Shown here: positions 36,853-44,838 of the stretch, in pieces
Layout of the letters: each line of letters begins with the position of its first letter
Numbering within the stretch: the stretch's first letter is position 1
NCBI GenBank assembly: GCA_016788785.1
Contig: JAEUSM010000006.1
Location: forward strand, 310,001 to 374,000
Length of the DNA: 64,000 nucleotides
Reading direction: 5' to 3'
Origin: Candidatus Kapaibacterium sp.
GTDB taxonomy: Bacteria; Bacteroidota; Ignavibacteria; Kapaibacteriales; JAEUSM01
Translations under genes and position numbers: made by a program
The notes under the pieces: model-generated
Told to the model about the DNA's origin: nothing
Database searches by the model: none
Seen by the model: only the letters and a program-made list of their open reading frames with translations

Positions 36853-37834
36853 GTTCCATAGGAAGTTTATGGACTGAAGCTGTCATCAATTCCTCTGTAC
36901 TATTTTTCACGACTACTGAATAACCTTCTTGAGCATATTCACCACGGATGTAACATAAACCCATATAGGTTTTATTTGGAAGTTCTGTAACTGAAGTAAC
37001 TGCTCCAACCACAGAATTTTCAACGATAATAGATGCTGTTGTTTCAATTGGATATTTAGATTTTATACCAAATAATCGTTGTTTGACTTTATTATAAGAA
37101 TCTAAACGTGCAATAACTTCTTGACCAATATAACAACCCTTTTTGAAGTTAATAATATGCAACAATCCTGCTTCTAACGGATTGTAACGATCATTAAGTT
37201 CATTAGGAGATGCTCCAAGTCCAGCTTCAATACGAAGGAATTCTTTTTCGTATACAGATAATTGTTCTAATGATGATTCGATAGATTGGATTACCGAAGA
37301 ATTTTCTTTTGGTATTATGAGCAAAACTGATATTTCACTTAAAGAAGGAATTCGAAGTATGACTGTTCCAGTTTCAGAATGAACTGAATACGTTTGAAAT
37401 GTGCATTCGAAGTTTTCAAATGAAAAGAGCTCTTTAACTACATCAATACTTCTTGGACCGTGTAATTCTATACCAACATACTCTTGCATGGTTTTGATTT
37501 TTACATCTTCCATTATTAGATATTTTTTCAGCCATTGTATCGTTGGTTGAATTGTTGGATTTGAACTAAGTACAAGCAAATCGTTGTTATCTTTACATAC
37601 AAGAGTCAATACATCGATTATTCTGCCTTTGTCTGAAGTGAGAACTGTTTGAATAGATTCTCCCTTTTTTAACGACAATACTTCATTGGTTGATATTCTG
37701 TTGAGAAAATCTAAAGTATCTGAACCTTTGATGGTGGCAAGTTCTAATGAAGATGGAATATAATATGCAACATTTGTTTTTGCATTAGCAATTGAAGAGG
37801 AGATTTTTTGTTCCATAGAGTGATTATTTGACAC
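36845..37834 (-). CDS. ygfZ: YgfZ/GcvT-family folate-binding protein
   Basis: Folate-binding protein of 329 aa used in iron-sulfur cluster maintenance. The diagnostic motif KGCYIGQEVIAR, with its conserved Cys, starts near residue 231. The N-terminal third contains the GcvT-like fold with SDTLDFLNRISTNEV (about 38-52). Like other YgfZ proteins it probably uses tetrahydrofolate to help degrade or repair 4Fe-4S enzymes such as methylthiotransferases; mtaB, one possible client, lies elsewhere in this window. An alternative start at Met7 would shorten it by six residues. It heads the seven-gene minus-strand run down to the MsbA-like gene. Confidence 0.9.
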   Translation of the reverse strand: MSNNHSMEQKISSSIANAKTNVAYYIPSSLELATIKGSDTLDFLNRISTNEVLSLKKGESIQTVLTSDKGRIIDVLTLVCKDNNDLLVLSSNPTIQPTIQWLKKYLIMEDVKIKTMQEYVGIELHGPRSIDVVKELFSFENFECTFQTYSVHSETGTVILRIPSLSEISVLLIIPKENSSVIQSIESSLEQLSVYEKEFLRIEAGLGASPNELNDRYNPLEAGLLHIINFKKGCYIGQEVIARLDSYNKVKQRLFGIKSKYPIETTASIIVENSVVGAVTSVTELPNKTYMGLCYIRGEYAQEGYSVVVKNSTEELMTASVHKLPMEHE

Positions 37835-37890
37835 TTTTTCAGTAAATTGTATTCTGATTTTAACATATTGACGATAACTATACTATTTTA

Positions 37891-39909
37891 ATGAAAGCAT
37901 TTTCTATTCTCATACTCTTAAGTTGTTTTATTTCTGCAACCCAATTTTCTTTTTCACAGAATCAATACTACAGAGTTTTTTTTAAAACAAAAGGACCCGA
38001 AAGTTTCTTTGCTGGAACCGACCTCTATAACAAAACTTTAGCATCCCTTTCTCAAAAGTCCTTAGACCGTCGTAAAAAATTTAATGGTTTGGCAGGCTTA
38101 ATCTCTATTGAAGATGCTCCAGTATATTCGGTTTACGTTGATTCGGTTTTAACCACTGGAGTTCGATTACATCACACGTTAAAGTGGCAAAACTACATTG
38201 TAGTTGAAGCAGATTCTACTCAAATGGCAACTATTTCAAAATTCTCGTTTGTAAAAAGTGTTCAACCAACATCCTCAAAAGCAACATTAACTTCTTTAGG
38301 TCAATCAACCTTATCACTTCTTGAACAAATTTCTAACTGTGGTAATTATCGATATGGTTCATCATTCAATCAAATTTCAATGATGAATTTACCCATTTTA
38401 CACTCAATGGGTTTTTCAGGAACGCATTCTACCATTGGTGTATTAGATAATGGCTTTATTTGGAGAAATCATCTTGCATTTAAACATCTAAAACGTATTA
38501 AGGAATATGATTTTATTTACAATGATACTATAACTTCAAATGAAAGCAACGATGTTGGTGGACAAGATGATCATGGAACAGTAGTGTTAGGTTCTATTGC
38601 TGGATATTTGAATGATTCTTTGATTGGTTCAGCACCATTTGCAAATTATTATCTTTGTAAAACAGAGGATAACAAACATGAACGTAGAATTGAAGAAGAT
38701 CACTACGCTGCAGCAATAGAATGGTTGGAGGCAGAAGGAGTTGATATTTCTACATCATCACTTGGGTATTTTCCTTATGATGGAACAGAAGAATTACCAA
38801 CCTATTCCGAATTGGATGGGAAAACCACCATTGCTTCTAAGGTAGTAAATACTGCAACGAAAAAAGGTATGATTTGTATTACTGCTGCTGGTAACTCAGG
38901 TAGTAATTTTCGAACAATAATTTCTCCTGGTGATGCCGACTCAGTATTTACCGTTGGTGCAGTTAATCCAGAAGGAAACCCTGCTGGTTTTACATCTCGA
39001 GGTCCTTTAGAAAATGGAAAAATCAAACCAGATTTTGCTGCACAAGGGGTACAAGTTTTTACGGTTAGTCCCCAATCTACCGAAGGATATACTCGAGTGA
39101 ATGGAACTTCATTTGCAACTCCACTTTTTGCTGGAGCAGTTGGAGTTTTGTCATCAGCATTTCCAGAATTACCACCATACAAAATAAGAGCTATATTAAA
39201 AGAGAGTTCATCTCAGTATTCAATGCCTGACTCTATTTTAGGTTTTGGAGTACCGGATATGGTGAAAGCTTTTAAAAAATCTGGAATTTCTATTGCACCT
39301 CCATCTTATTATCCAGCTTATAATAAATATCAGCGTGTTGTAACGAACATAGTATCTGATGCCCCAGTAAGCTTAAAACGACTGCATGTTCTATTTGATG
39401 GCGAAAATGAGGAAACTATCTATCCTTTGGTTGAATGGAACAAGGAATATATGGTCTATGCAGATATTCCTTTAGAATTATTTAAATCAACCATAGCAAA
39501 AGCATATATCACAACAGAAAATGCAAATTTTAAAAAACGTTATCCGTTTGGAGATTCCACTTATTTTGAAATTCAACCTAACGAATTATCTATAACTTGT
39601 GGTGTTAATCAGGAGGATTTACCAGTTTCGGTAAACGATGCATATACTTCTATGGTTGTTCCGTCTGTTATTAGCTATGATAATTATGCCACTACGAAGG
39701 TAATTACGATGGTACCAAGCCAAGAAGCACTTTCCATTTCCATATTTGACATTTTAGGTAATGAAGTATCGACTGTGCAATTGCAACAACCTACCATTGG
39801 CTTAAACTGGATTCCAATTCAAACAAGTTCATTGTCTTCTGGATTGTATTTGATAGTAGTTAAACAAGGTGCAAGAACTTCTCAAGCATCCTTCATCATA
39901 AATAGATAA
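37891..39909 (+). CDS. Secreted subtilisin-like (S8) serine protease with T9SS sorting tail
   Basis: A 672-aa protease. A signal peptide is present (MKAFSILILLSCFISATQFSFSQ). A propeptide-like region lies at about 25-115. The S8 catalytic triad is Asp in TIGVLDNGF (about 185), His in DDHGTVVLG (about 229) and Ser in NGTSFATPLF (about 407), with the oxyanion Asn in TAAGNSGS. The final 70 residues, with LSISIFDILGNEV and LSSGLYLIVVKQG, match a type IX secretion sorting domain. The protein is therefore exported across the outer membrane for extracellular proteolysis. It is convergent with the TPR gene, with only five bases between stops. Confidence 0.93.
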   Translation: MKAFSILILLSCFISATQFSFSQNQYYRVFFKTKGPESFFAGTDLYNKTLASLSQKSLDRRKKFNGLAGLISIEDAPVYSVYVDSVLTTGVRLHHTLKWQNYIVVEADSTQMATISKFSFVKSVQPTSSKATLTSLGQSTLSLLEQISNCGNYRYGSSFNQISMMNLPILHSMGFSGTHSTIGVLDNGFIWRNHLAFKHLKRIKEYDFIYNDTITSNESNDVGGQDDHGTVVLGSIAGYLNDSLIGSAPFANYYLCKTEDNKHERRIEEDHYAAAIEWLEAEGVDISTSSLGYFPYDGTEELPTYSELDGKTTIASKVVNTATKKGMICITAAGNSGSNFRTIISPGDADSVFTVGAVNPEGNPAGFTSRGPLENGKIKPDFAAQGVQVFTVSPQSTEGYTRVNGTSFATPLFAGAVGVLSSAFPELPPYKIRAILKESSSQYSMPDSILGFGVPDMVKAFKKSGISIAPPSYYPAYNKYQRVVTNIVSDAPVSLKRLHVLFDGENEETIYPLVEWNKEYMVYADIPLELFKSTIAKAYITTENANFKKRYPFGDSTYFEIQPNELSITCGVNQEDLPVSVNDAYTSMVVPSVISYDNYATTKVITMVPSQEALSISIFDILGNEVSTVQLQQPTIGLNWIPIQTSSLSSGLYLIVVKQGARTSQASFIINR

Positions 39910-39914
39910 TATCG

Positions 39915-40967
39915 TTATTTCTTCATTAAATGTTGAAATGGCGTAAAATCTTGCATAGAAGTTATATTCCCTTTTTCATATTCATGGAGAAGGGAATATC
40001 CTTTTTTGAATAACTGTTCTGCTTCTTCTTTCGCATCTGGCAAATGTTTCACTAAAAAAGCAGCTGTAAACAAATACCCCATTCCAATGGTTGGATGAGC
40101 TGTTGGGATTTGCCTCATTATCTCTATTGCGAATTCTATATTTCCCAAACGTTCATAGACAGCTGCCAATTGACGTCTTGCACGAATGAAGGATGGTTTT
40201 GAACCAATTGCACGTGAAAGCCAATAAATTGCTCGTTGGTCATCCCCTAATTTGATGTACGCAGTTGCAATCGCTGCCATCGTAGTTTCTTCGTCTGGGA
40301 AAATCTCTATCATTTTTTTACCATATTCAACTACTTTTGCCCATTCTTGTTTGTTTTGATATGAAAGTAACTGAAAATTATGATAATTATAGCAAGATGG
40401 ATTATGCTCTAATAGTAATTGAATATAAGGATTAACTTCTGTTTCAAGATCAATTTGTTCACCATTTGTATATAGCCATTGCATAGTGAAACAATATTCT
40501 GATAAACCTAATGGAATAGTATTTGGTTGTACCAATCGAATTCCCCTACGACAATAATCCAACGCTTCTTTTTTACGTCCCTTCCAAATTAATGAAGAGC
40601 CTAAGGTCATAAGTACTGTTGCATCATTTTGTTGCGAACACCAATAGACAAATTGGTCTTCAATTGTTTGATCTTCTAATATACAGATATATGAAGCCTT
40701 TACATAGCCAGAATCTGTTTCTTCGATTCCATTGGTAAAGGAAATTTCTCCATCTTCAGGTTTATTATCTCTCATGTGTGAATATGCCAAAATAACATAA
40801 GCTTGAGGAAAATTTTTGCTATCCAAATCTATCGCACGATTCAAAAACAATCGTGCTTCAGAAAGTCGAGACCTTGATTCAAGTTCGATACCCACTTCGA
40901 CTAATGTTTCTGCTTGATTCCAGGATTGGTAACCTTTATGTAATAAATCCGTTATAGTTTGAGGCAT
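39915..40967 (-). CDS. TPR-repeat protein
   Basis: A 350-aa protein built from tetratricopeptide repeats, for example SRLSEARLFLNRAIDLDSKN, KEALDYCRRGIRL, and YIKLGDDQRAIYWLSRAIGSKPS. No signal peptide is seen, so it is probably cytoplasmic. The function cannot be inferred, since TPR arrays usually bind other proteins. The start region contains the -33 box of the divergent ferritin-like gene's promoter. The 3' end faces the subtilisin gene with a 5-base gap and no terminator hairpin. Confidence 0.8.
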   Translation of the reverse strand: MPQTITDLLHKGYQSWNQAETLVEVGIELESRSRLSEARLFLNRAIDLDSKNFPQAYVILAYSHMRDNKPEDGEISFTNGIEETDSGYVKASYICILEDQTIEDQFVYWCSQQNDATVLMTLGSSLIWKGRKKEALDYCRRGIRLVQPNTIPLGLSEYCFTMQWLYTNGEQIDLETEVNPYIQLLLEHNPSCYNYHNFQLLSYQNKQEWAKVVEYGKKMIEIFPDEETTMAAIATAYIKLGDDQRAIYWLSRAIGSKPSFIRARRQLAAVYERLGNIEFAIEIMRQIPTAHPTIGMGYLFTAAFLVKHLPDAKEEAEQLFKKGYSLLHEYEKGNITSMQDFTPFQHLMKK

Positions 40968-40989
40968 AATCTATTCCTTTGTATATTTG
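40958..40989 (+). promoter_or_regulatory. Bacteroidota-type promoter of the ferritin-like gene
   Basis: TTTG at 40958-40961 and TATATTTG at 40982-40989 with a 20-base spacer match the Bacteroidota consensus in both boxes. The -7 box ends 40 bases before the ATG at 41030. The -33 box lies inside the first codons of the divergent TPR gene. Confidence 0.75.
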
Positions 40990-41029
40990 TAGTATAATTT
41001 AAAAAAATTCTTTATTCAAAAGGTTCAAA

Positions 41030-41452
41030 ATGGCAGTTACTATTATCGATAAACTTAACCATCTTCTTCAAGACGAAATTGTTGGAATGCATATGTATTT
41101 GCATTATTCTTTCATTGTTTCCGGTCCAAATATGATTCCATTGAAACAATATCTCACTGCTCAAGCTGCTGATGGCTTACGACATGCAACATTGATTGGC
41201 GATAAGATTGCTTCTTTGGGTGGTACACCTGTTACAAAAGCATTGGACGAGGAATTTCCAACATCCTTTGATAATGCCAAACAAATGCTTGCAGCATGTT
41301 TGAAATTTGAAAAAGAAGGTATTGGAGAATACACCTCTTTACTTCACGAAGTTCTTAATAAAGACATTGCTTTAGAAATGTTTTTGAAAACAATCATTGC
41401 TGATGAGATTCATCACGTTGAAGAATTAGAAAAAATGTTAAAAGAATTTTAA
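41030..41452 (+). CDS. Small ferritin-like/bacterioferritin-like protein
   Basis: A four-helix-bundle protein of 140 aa of the ferritin-like superfamily. Helix A offers E16 (HLLQDEIVGMHMYL), helix B H52, helix C E95-E97/E100, and helix D E126 and H129 (DEIHHVEEL). Where bacterioferritins have ExxH in helix B, this protein has G49-L-R-H52 with Asp48 next to it, so the di-iron site may be altered. There is no haem Met in the usual place that I can assign. It has its own promoter and a strong bidirectional terminator, so it is a single-gene unit. It may be an iron-storage or stress protein (inference). Confidence 0.85.
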   Translation: MAVTIIDKLNHLLQDEIVGMHMYLHYSFIVSGPNMIPLKQYLTAQAADGLRHATLIGDKIASLGGTPVTKALDEEFPTSFDNAKQMLAACLKFEKEGIGEYTSLLHEVLNKDIALEMFLKTIIADEIHHVEELEKMLKEF

Positions 41453-41469
41453 TTCTCATCTTTGCGGTC

Positions 41470-41507
41470 AAAAAAAAAGTGCTTGAGGTATCTCAAGCAC
41501 TTTTTTT
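41470..41507. terminator. Bidirectional intrinsic terminator
   Basis: The 9-bp stem GTGCTTGAG/CTCAAGCAC (41479-41487 with 41492-41500) with a 4-base loop is flanked by nine A (41470-41478) and seven T (41501-41507). It therefore serves both the ferritin-like gene (plus) and the metalloprotease gene (minus). The metalloprotease stop begins 2 bases beyond the T run. Confidence 0.93.
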
Positions 41508-41509
41508 GT

Positions 41510-43945
41510 TTAGTTTTTCGGGTCGAGCATTTTGTCGATATATTTAGTCAAATCTTTGTAATGTGCAGAAATCGTTGGATCTGTAGATTTTGACTTTGCA
41601 CAATATGATTTAATATTTTCCAATTGAATCCTTGCTAATCCACGAATATCAGTATTGGATACACCAGGACTCATATTCACTCCATTGATTATAATAGTAA
41701 AACCACCACTTGCTGAAGCAAATGCAGCCTTTTTCTGTAATTCTTCTACCAACGTACGTTGTAAAATCCGTTGAAAATAATCTGGATTTGGACTTCCGAA
41801 AACAGAAGTAACTATTTTATTAAACAAATCAATGACTTTAAACGAATTTTTGTTTATTGCTTCTTGTTCCATCAAACGAACTAATTTTTCGTTGGAAATA
41901 GTGTTTCGTAAAAAGCTTGACATTGTATTGACAATTGTAGAGTAATTGTTATTCGGTGAAAGTTTATTAGTTATGGTAGTATCCAAAAACATTATTGGAG
42001 TTTTCAACGCTTTGTCAAGTACAAATTGTAATGCTTGTTCCTGACGTTCTTTTGAAACTGGAGCATAAATGCTTCCTTCATCACCATAGACTTTACGATT
42101 GATTTCTACACCACCAATGATATTTATTACGTGATTTACTTCATTTCTGTATTGAGATAACGTAACATTGTATAACTCATAAAGTTCTTCATACGAATTA
42201 CCAGATTTATTGAAAGCATTATACAAGGATTTCAATCTTCGTTCGATATTTTGCAACCCATATGTTGATGCTTTGATTGCGTCATCGCCAATATCTTCAA
42301 TTTGAGCACTTGGATCTACAACAAACCATTGTTGTGCTCCAAATCGTAACATTGGGTCTTTGAGTGTTTCTTTTGCCCATTCACGTAATGTTGGCAACTC
42401 TTCTTCTGGAGTATTCGCATTGATAATTGGTCGGTATCCCCATTTAGTTACAAACAAATCATACGGACCAATTGAAGACATAGTAGCAACATTATCACCA
42501 GGTTGAGCTACATAATTGAATCGTGAATAATCCATAATTGATGCAGTAATTCCATATTTTTGTGTAAATGACGTTGATCGCAATGAATCAACAGGATAGG
42601 AATTCGACGCACGCATATTATGGGGAAAACCAAGTGTATGACCTACTTCATGGGCACAAACGTACGCAATCAATTCACCAGTCAAATCATCTGGCAAAGG
42701 ATATGTATTGGTACGAGGATCAGACATTACTTGAACAAAATACAAGTTTGTCATAATATTCATAACATTATGAAACCATCCAATATCTGATTCTATTATC
42801 TCACCACTTCTCGGGTCATGAATATTTGGACCATATGCATTTTCTATAGGTGATGCAAAATATCTGATAACAGAATATCGAGCATCTTCTGGACTCCAGT
42901 CGGGGTCTTCTTCAGGTGTTGGAGGGTCTAAAGCACGAATTGCATTTTTAAAACCTGCTTGTTCAAAGGCTTTATTCCAAGATTCAACCCCTTTTTTCAA
43001 ATATGGACGCCATTTATAAGGAGTTGCTGGGTCAATGTAGTATGTAATTGGTTTAACGGGTTCAACTAATTCACCACGTAAAAACGCTGCTGTATCCTTA
43101 GGCTCTAATCTCCAACGGAGGATAAATGCACGTGTTTTTGTTTTATTGATATTTTCGCTATATTCTGTTTTAAGAGTAGCAAAAAAACCTACTCTCGGAT
43201 CAACATAACGAGGACGCATTGGTTTTTCTGGCAAGCGCACCATCGATTGACGCATAGTAAACGTTGCTGTTTTTGTTGCTGGATTTTGTGGAGCTCCATC
43301 GCTAACAAAAGTAATCACATTTTCTACTTCTATATTTGTAGGAAACGATTTTATATACTCAATATAAGAACGATTACGATCTAACATCGTAATTTTATAG
43401 GAAGATTTTAATTCTTTTCCAGGTGTAAAAATTCCAATATCAGTAGTAAACATACTTGTTACATCAACTAAAACCGACGATGAATCTTTGTTGAATGCTA
43501 ATATCGGTAATGCAACAACAATCTCTTCTAAATTTGATTGGCGAATAGCTTGATACAGCGGAGTAGTGTCATTTGCAATGTTGTTGTATGACTTAGTTTT
43601 TAAGAATATTTGATTATATTTTCGTTCAAAAGTTATCACTTCCGTATTACTTTCCTCACCACCATATCCAATTTGTGGAGTTTTAGAAAATCGAGATACC
43701 AACAAAAATTCTTTACCAAATTCACTTTTTGGAATTTCGTAGTAAAATTTATCCTCAACTTTCACTACATTAAATATTCCGCTGTCAATTTTTGCTTCAG
43801 CGGTAATAAAATCTGTAATTGGTTTTAATGTACTTTTGGGAGTAGTTGAAGTCGGAGCATTCAATGATGGCGGTGGTGGTTGTGCTACTGAAGAACAACT
43901 TACAACAACAACAGCCACTAAAACGACAATAATACGTTGTAACAT
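41510..43945 (-). CDS. Zinc metalloprotease lipoprotein (metzincin, DUF5117-type)
   Basis: An 811-aa lipoprotein with lipobox Cys at residue 17 (VVVVSCSS). The N-terminal region (about 80-310) resembles the DUF5117/DUF5118 domains that precede M12-like peptidases in Bacteroidota. The zinc-binding metzincin motif HEVGHTLGFPHN begins near residue 428, and the C-terminal third contains the SIMDYSRFNYVAQPGD Met-turn and helical domains. Cell-envelope anchored, it probably degrades proteins in the periplasm or at the cell surface. The substrate is unknown. The upstream 144-base gap to comB holds no convincing promoter. Confidence 0.88.
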   Translation of the reverse strand: MLQRIIVVLVAVVVVSCSSVAQPPPPSLNAPTSTTPKSTLKPITDFITAEAKIDSGIFNVVKVEDKFYYEIPKSEFGKEFLLVSRFSKTPQIGYGGEESNTEVITFERKYNQIFLKTKSYNNIANDTTPLYQAIRQSNLEEIVVALPILAFNKDSSSVLVDVTSMFTTDIGIFTPGKELKSSYKITMLDRNRSYIEYIKSFPTNIEVENVITFVSDGAPQNPATKTATFTMRQSMVRLPEKPMRPRYVDPRVGFFATLKTEYSENINKTKTRAFILRWRLEPKDTAAFLRGELVEPVKPITYYIDPATPYKWRPYLKKGVESWNKAFEQAGFKNAIRALDPPTPEEDPDWSPEDARYSVIRYFASPIENAYGPNIHDPRSGEIIESDIGWFHNVMNIMTNLYFVQVMSDPRTNTYPLPDDLTGELIAYVCAHEVGHTLGFPHNMRASNSYPVDSLRSTSFTQKYGITASIMDYSRFNYVAQPGDNVATMSSIGPYDLFVTKWGYRPIINANTPEEELPTLREWAKETLKDPMLRFGAQQWFVVDPSAQIEDIGDDAIKASTYGLQNIERRLKSLYNAFNKSGNSYEELYELYNVTLSQYRNEVNHVINIIGGVEINRKVYGDEGSIYAPVSKERQEQALQFVLDKALKTPIMFLDTTITNKLSPNNNYSTIVNTMSSFLRNTISNEKLVRLMEQEAINKNSFKVIDLFNKIVTSVFGSPNPDYFQRILQRTLVEELQKKAAFASASGGFTIIINGVNMSPGVSNTDIRGLARIQLENIKSYCAKSKSTDPTISAHYKDLTKYIDKMLDPKN

Positions 43946-44089
43946 ACAAAATTCCTACTTGAAACATGAAAAACGAAGTACCGTTGAAACGGTTAAAATT
44001 AGATAATATTGACTTTCTTCAACAATTTGTTTATTTAGAATATTTTTATTACATTACGTAATAAAGCAATTTTTTTACCCCCAAAAATA

Positions 44090-44830
44090 ATGCAAATACA
44101 CGTTTCATTTCTGCCAATTGAAAACTTTGAACAGAACAACTTCTCAAAAGAGAATACCATTGTAATTGCTATAGATGTTCTTCGAGCAACTACGACAATG
44201 TTAACTGCATTTGAATTTGGAGCAACTTCCATTCTTCCTGTTACTACTGTAGAAGAAGCTTTAGAAATATTTGAAAAATCTCAACCGAATTCAGTACTTT
44301 TGGGTGGAGAAAGAAATAATATTAAACCAATCAAATTTCACTTTGGAAATTCCCCTTTTGAGTATCAAAATAAGGAAGTCTCGAATAAAAAGGTTATATT
44401 TACAACTACAAATGGAACAAAACTCTTACATAGATTACAAAATTTCCCAAAAATATATTTGGGTTGTTATAGAAACGTCGAGAGTTTAGTTCAGCATATT
44501 TGTATTCAAAGCAATGATAACACCAATATTTTAGTAGCATGTGCAGGATCGAATGATAAATTTTCTTTTGACGATGTACTTTGTGCTGGTGCTTTTGTAG
44601 ATGCTTTTCAATCAATATCTTCTGCAAATATACAACTGACTGATACTGCAAAAGTTGCTAAAATGCTTTACAGTCAATCCAAAAGTACTATTGTTGATTT
44701 TGTTAAAACAACATCGCACGGTGCTTCGTTAGTTGAAAGTGGATTTGAACAAGATGTAAACTATTGTTTTACGAAAAATTCTTCAAACATTATCGCGGTT
44801 TACGAACAAAACTTAGTGAAATCACTGTAA
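44090..44830 (+). CDS. comB: 2-phosphosulfolactate phosphatase family protein (ComB-like)
   Basis: ComB-family phosphatase of 246 aa. Hallmarks are VIAIDVLRATTTMLTAFEFG (about 25-44), ILPVTTVEEA, LLGGERN, FGNSPFEY and the phosphate-binding-like TTTNGT (about 105). In methanogens ComB makes sulfolactate on the way to coenzyme M. In bacteria the family is widespread and its role is mostly unproved. No comA or comC partner is in the window. It is followed after 8 bases by the FtsK-like gene, so the two probably share a transcript. Confidence 0.85.
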   Translation: MQIHVSFLPIENFEQNNFSKENTIVIAIDVLRATTTMLTAFEFGATSILPVTTVEEALEIFEKSQPNSVLLGGERNNIKPIKFHFGNSPFEYQNKEVSNKKVIFTTTNGTKLLHRLQNFPKIYLGCYRNVESLVQHICIQSNDNTNILVACAGSNDKFSFDDVLCAGAFVDAFQSISSANIQLTDTAKVAKMLYSQSKSTIVDFVKTTSHGASLVESGFEQDVNYCFTKNSSNIIAVYEQNLVKSL

Positions 44831-44838
44831 AATCAGTT

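Noticed and set aside
38802-39182. 126-codon open frame antisense to the subtilisin gene
   Set aside because: It mirrors the conserved catalytic region of the protease; its Pro/Ala/Ser-rich composition is typical of a reverse-frame shadow.
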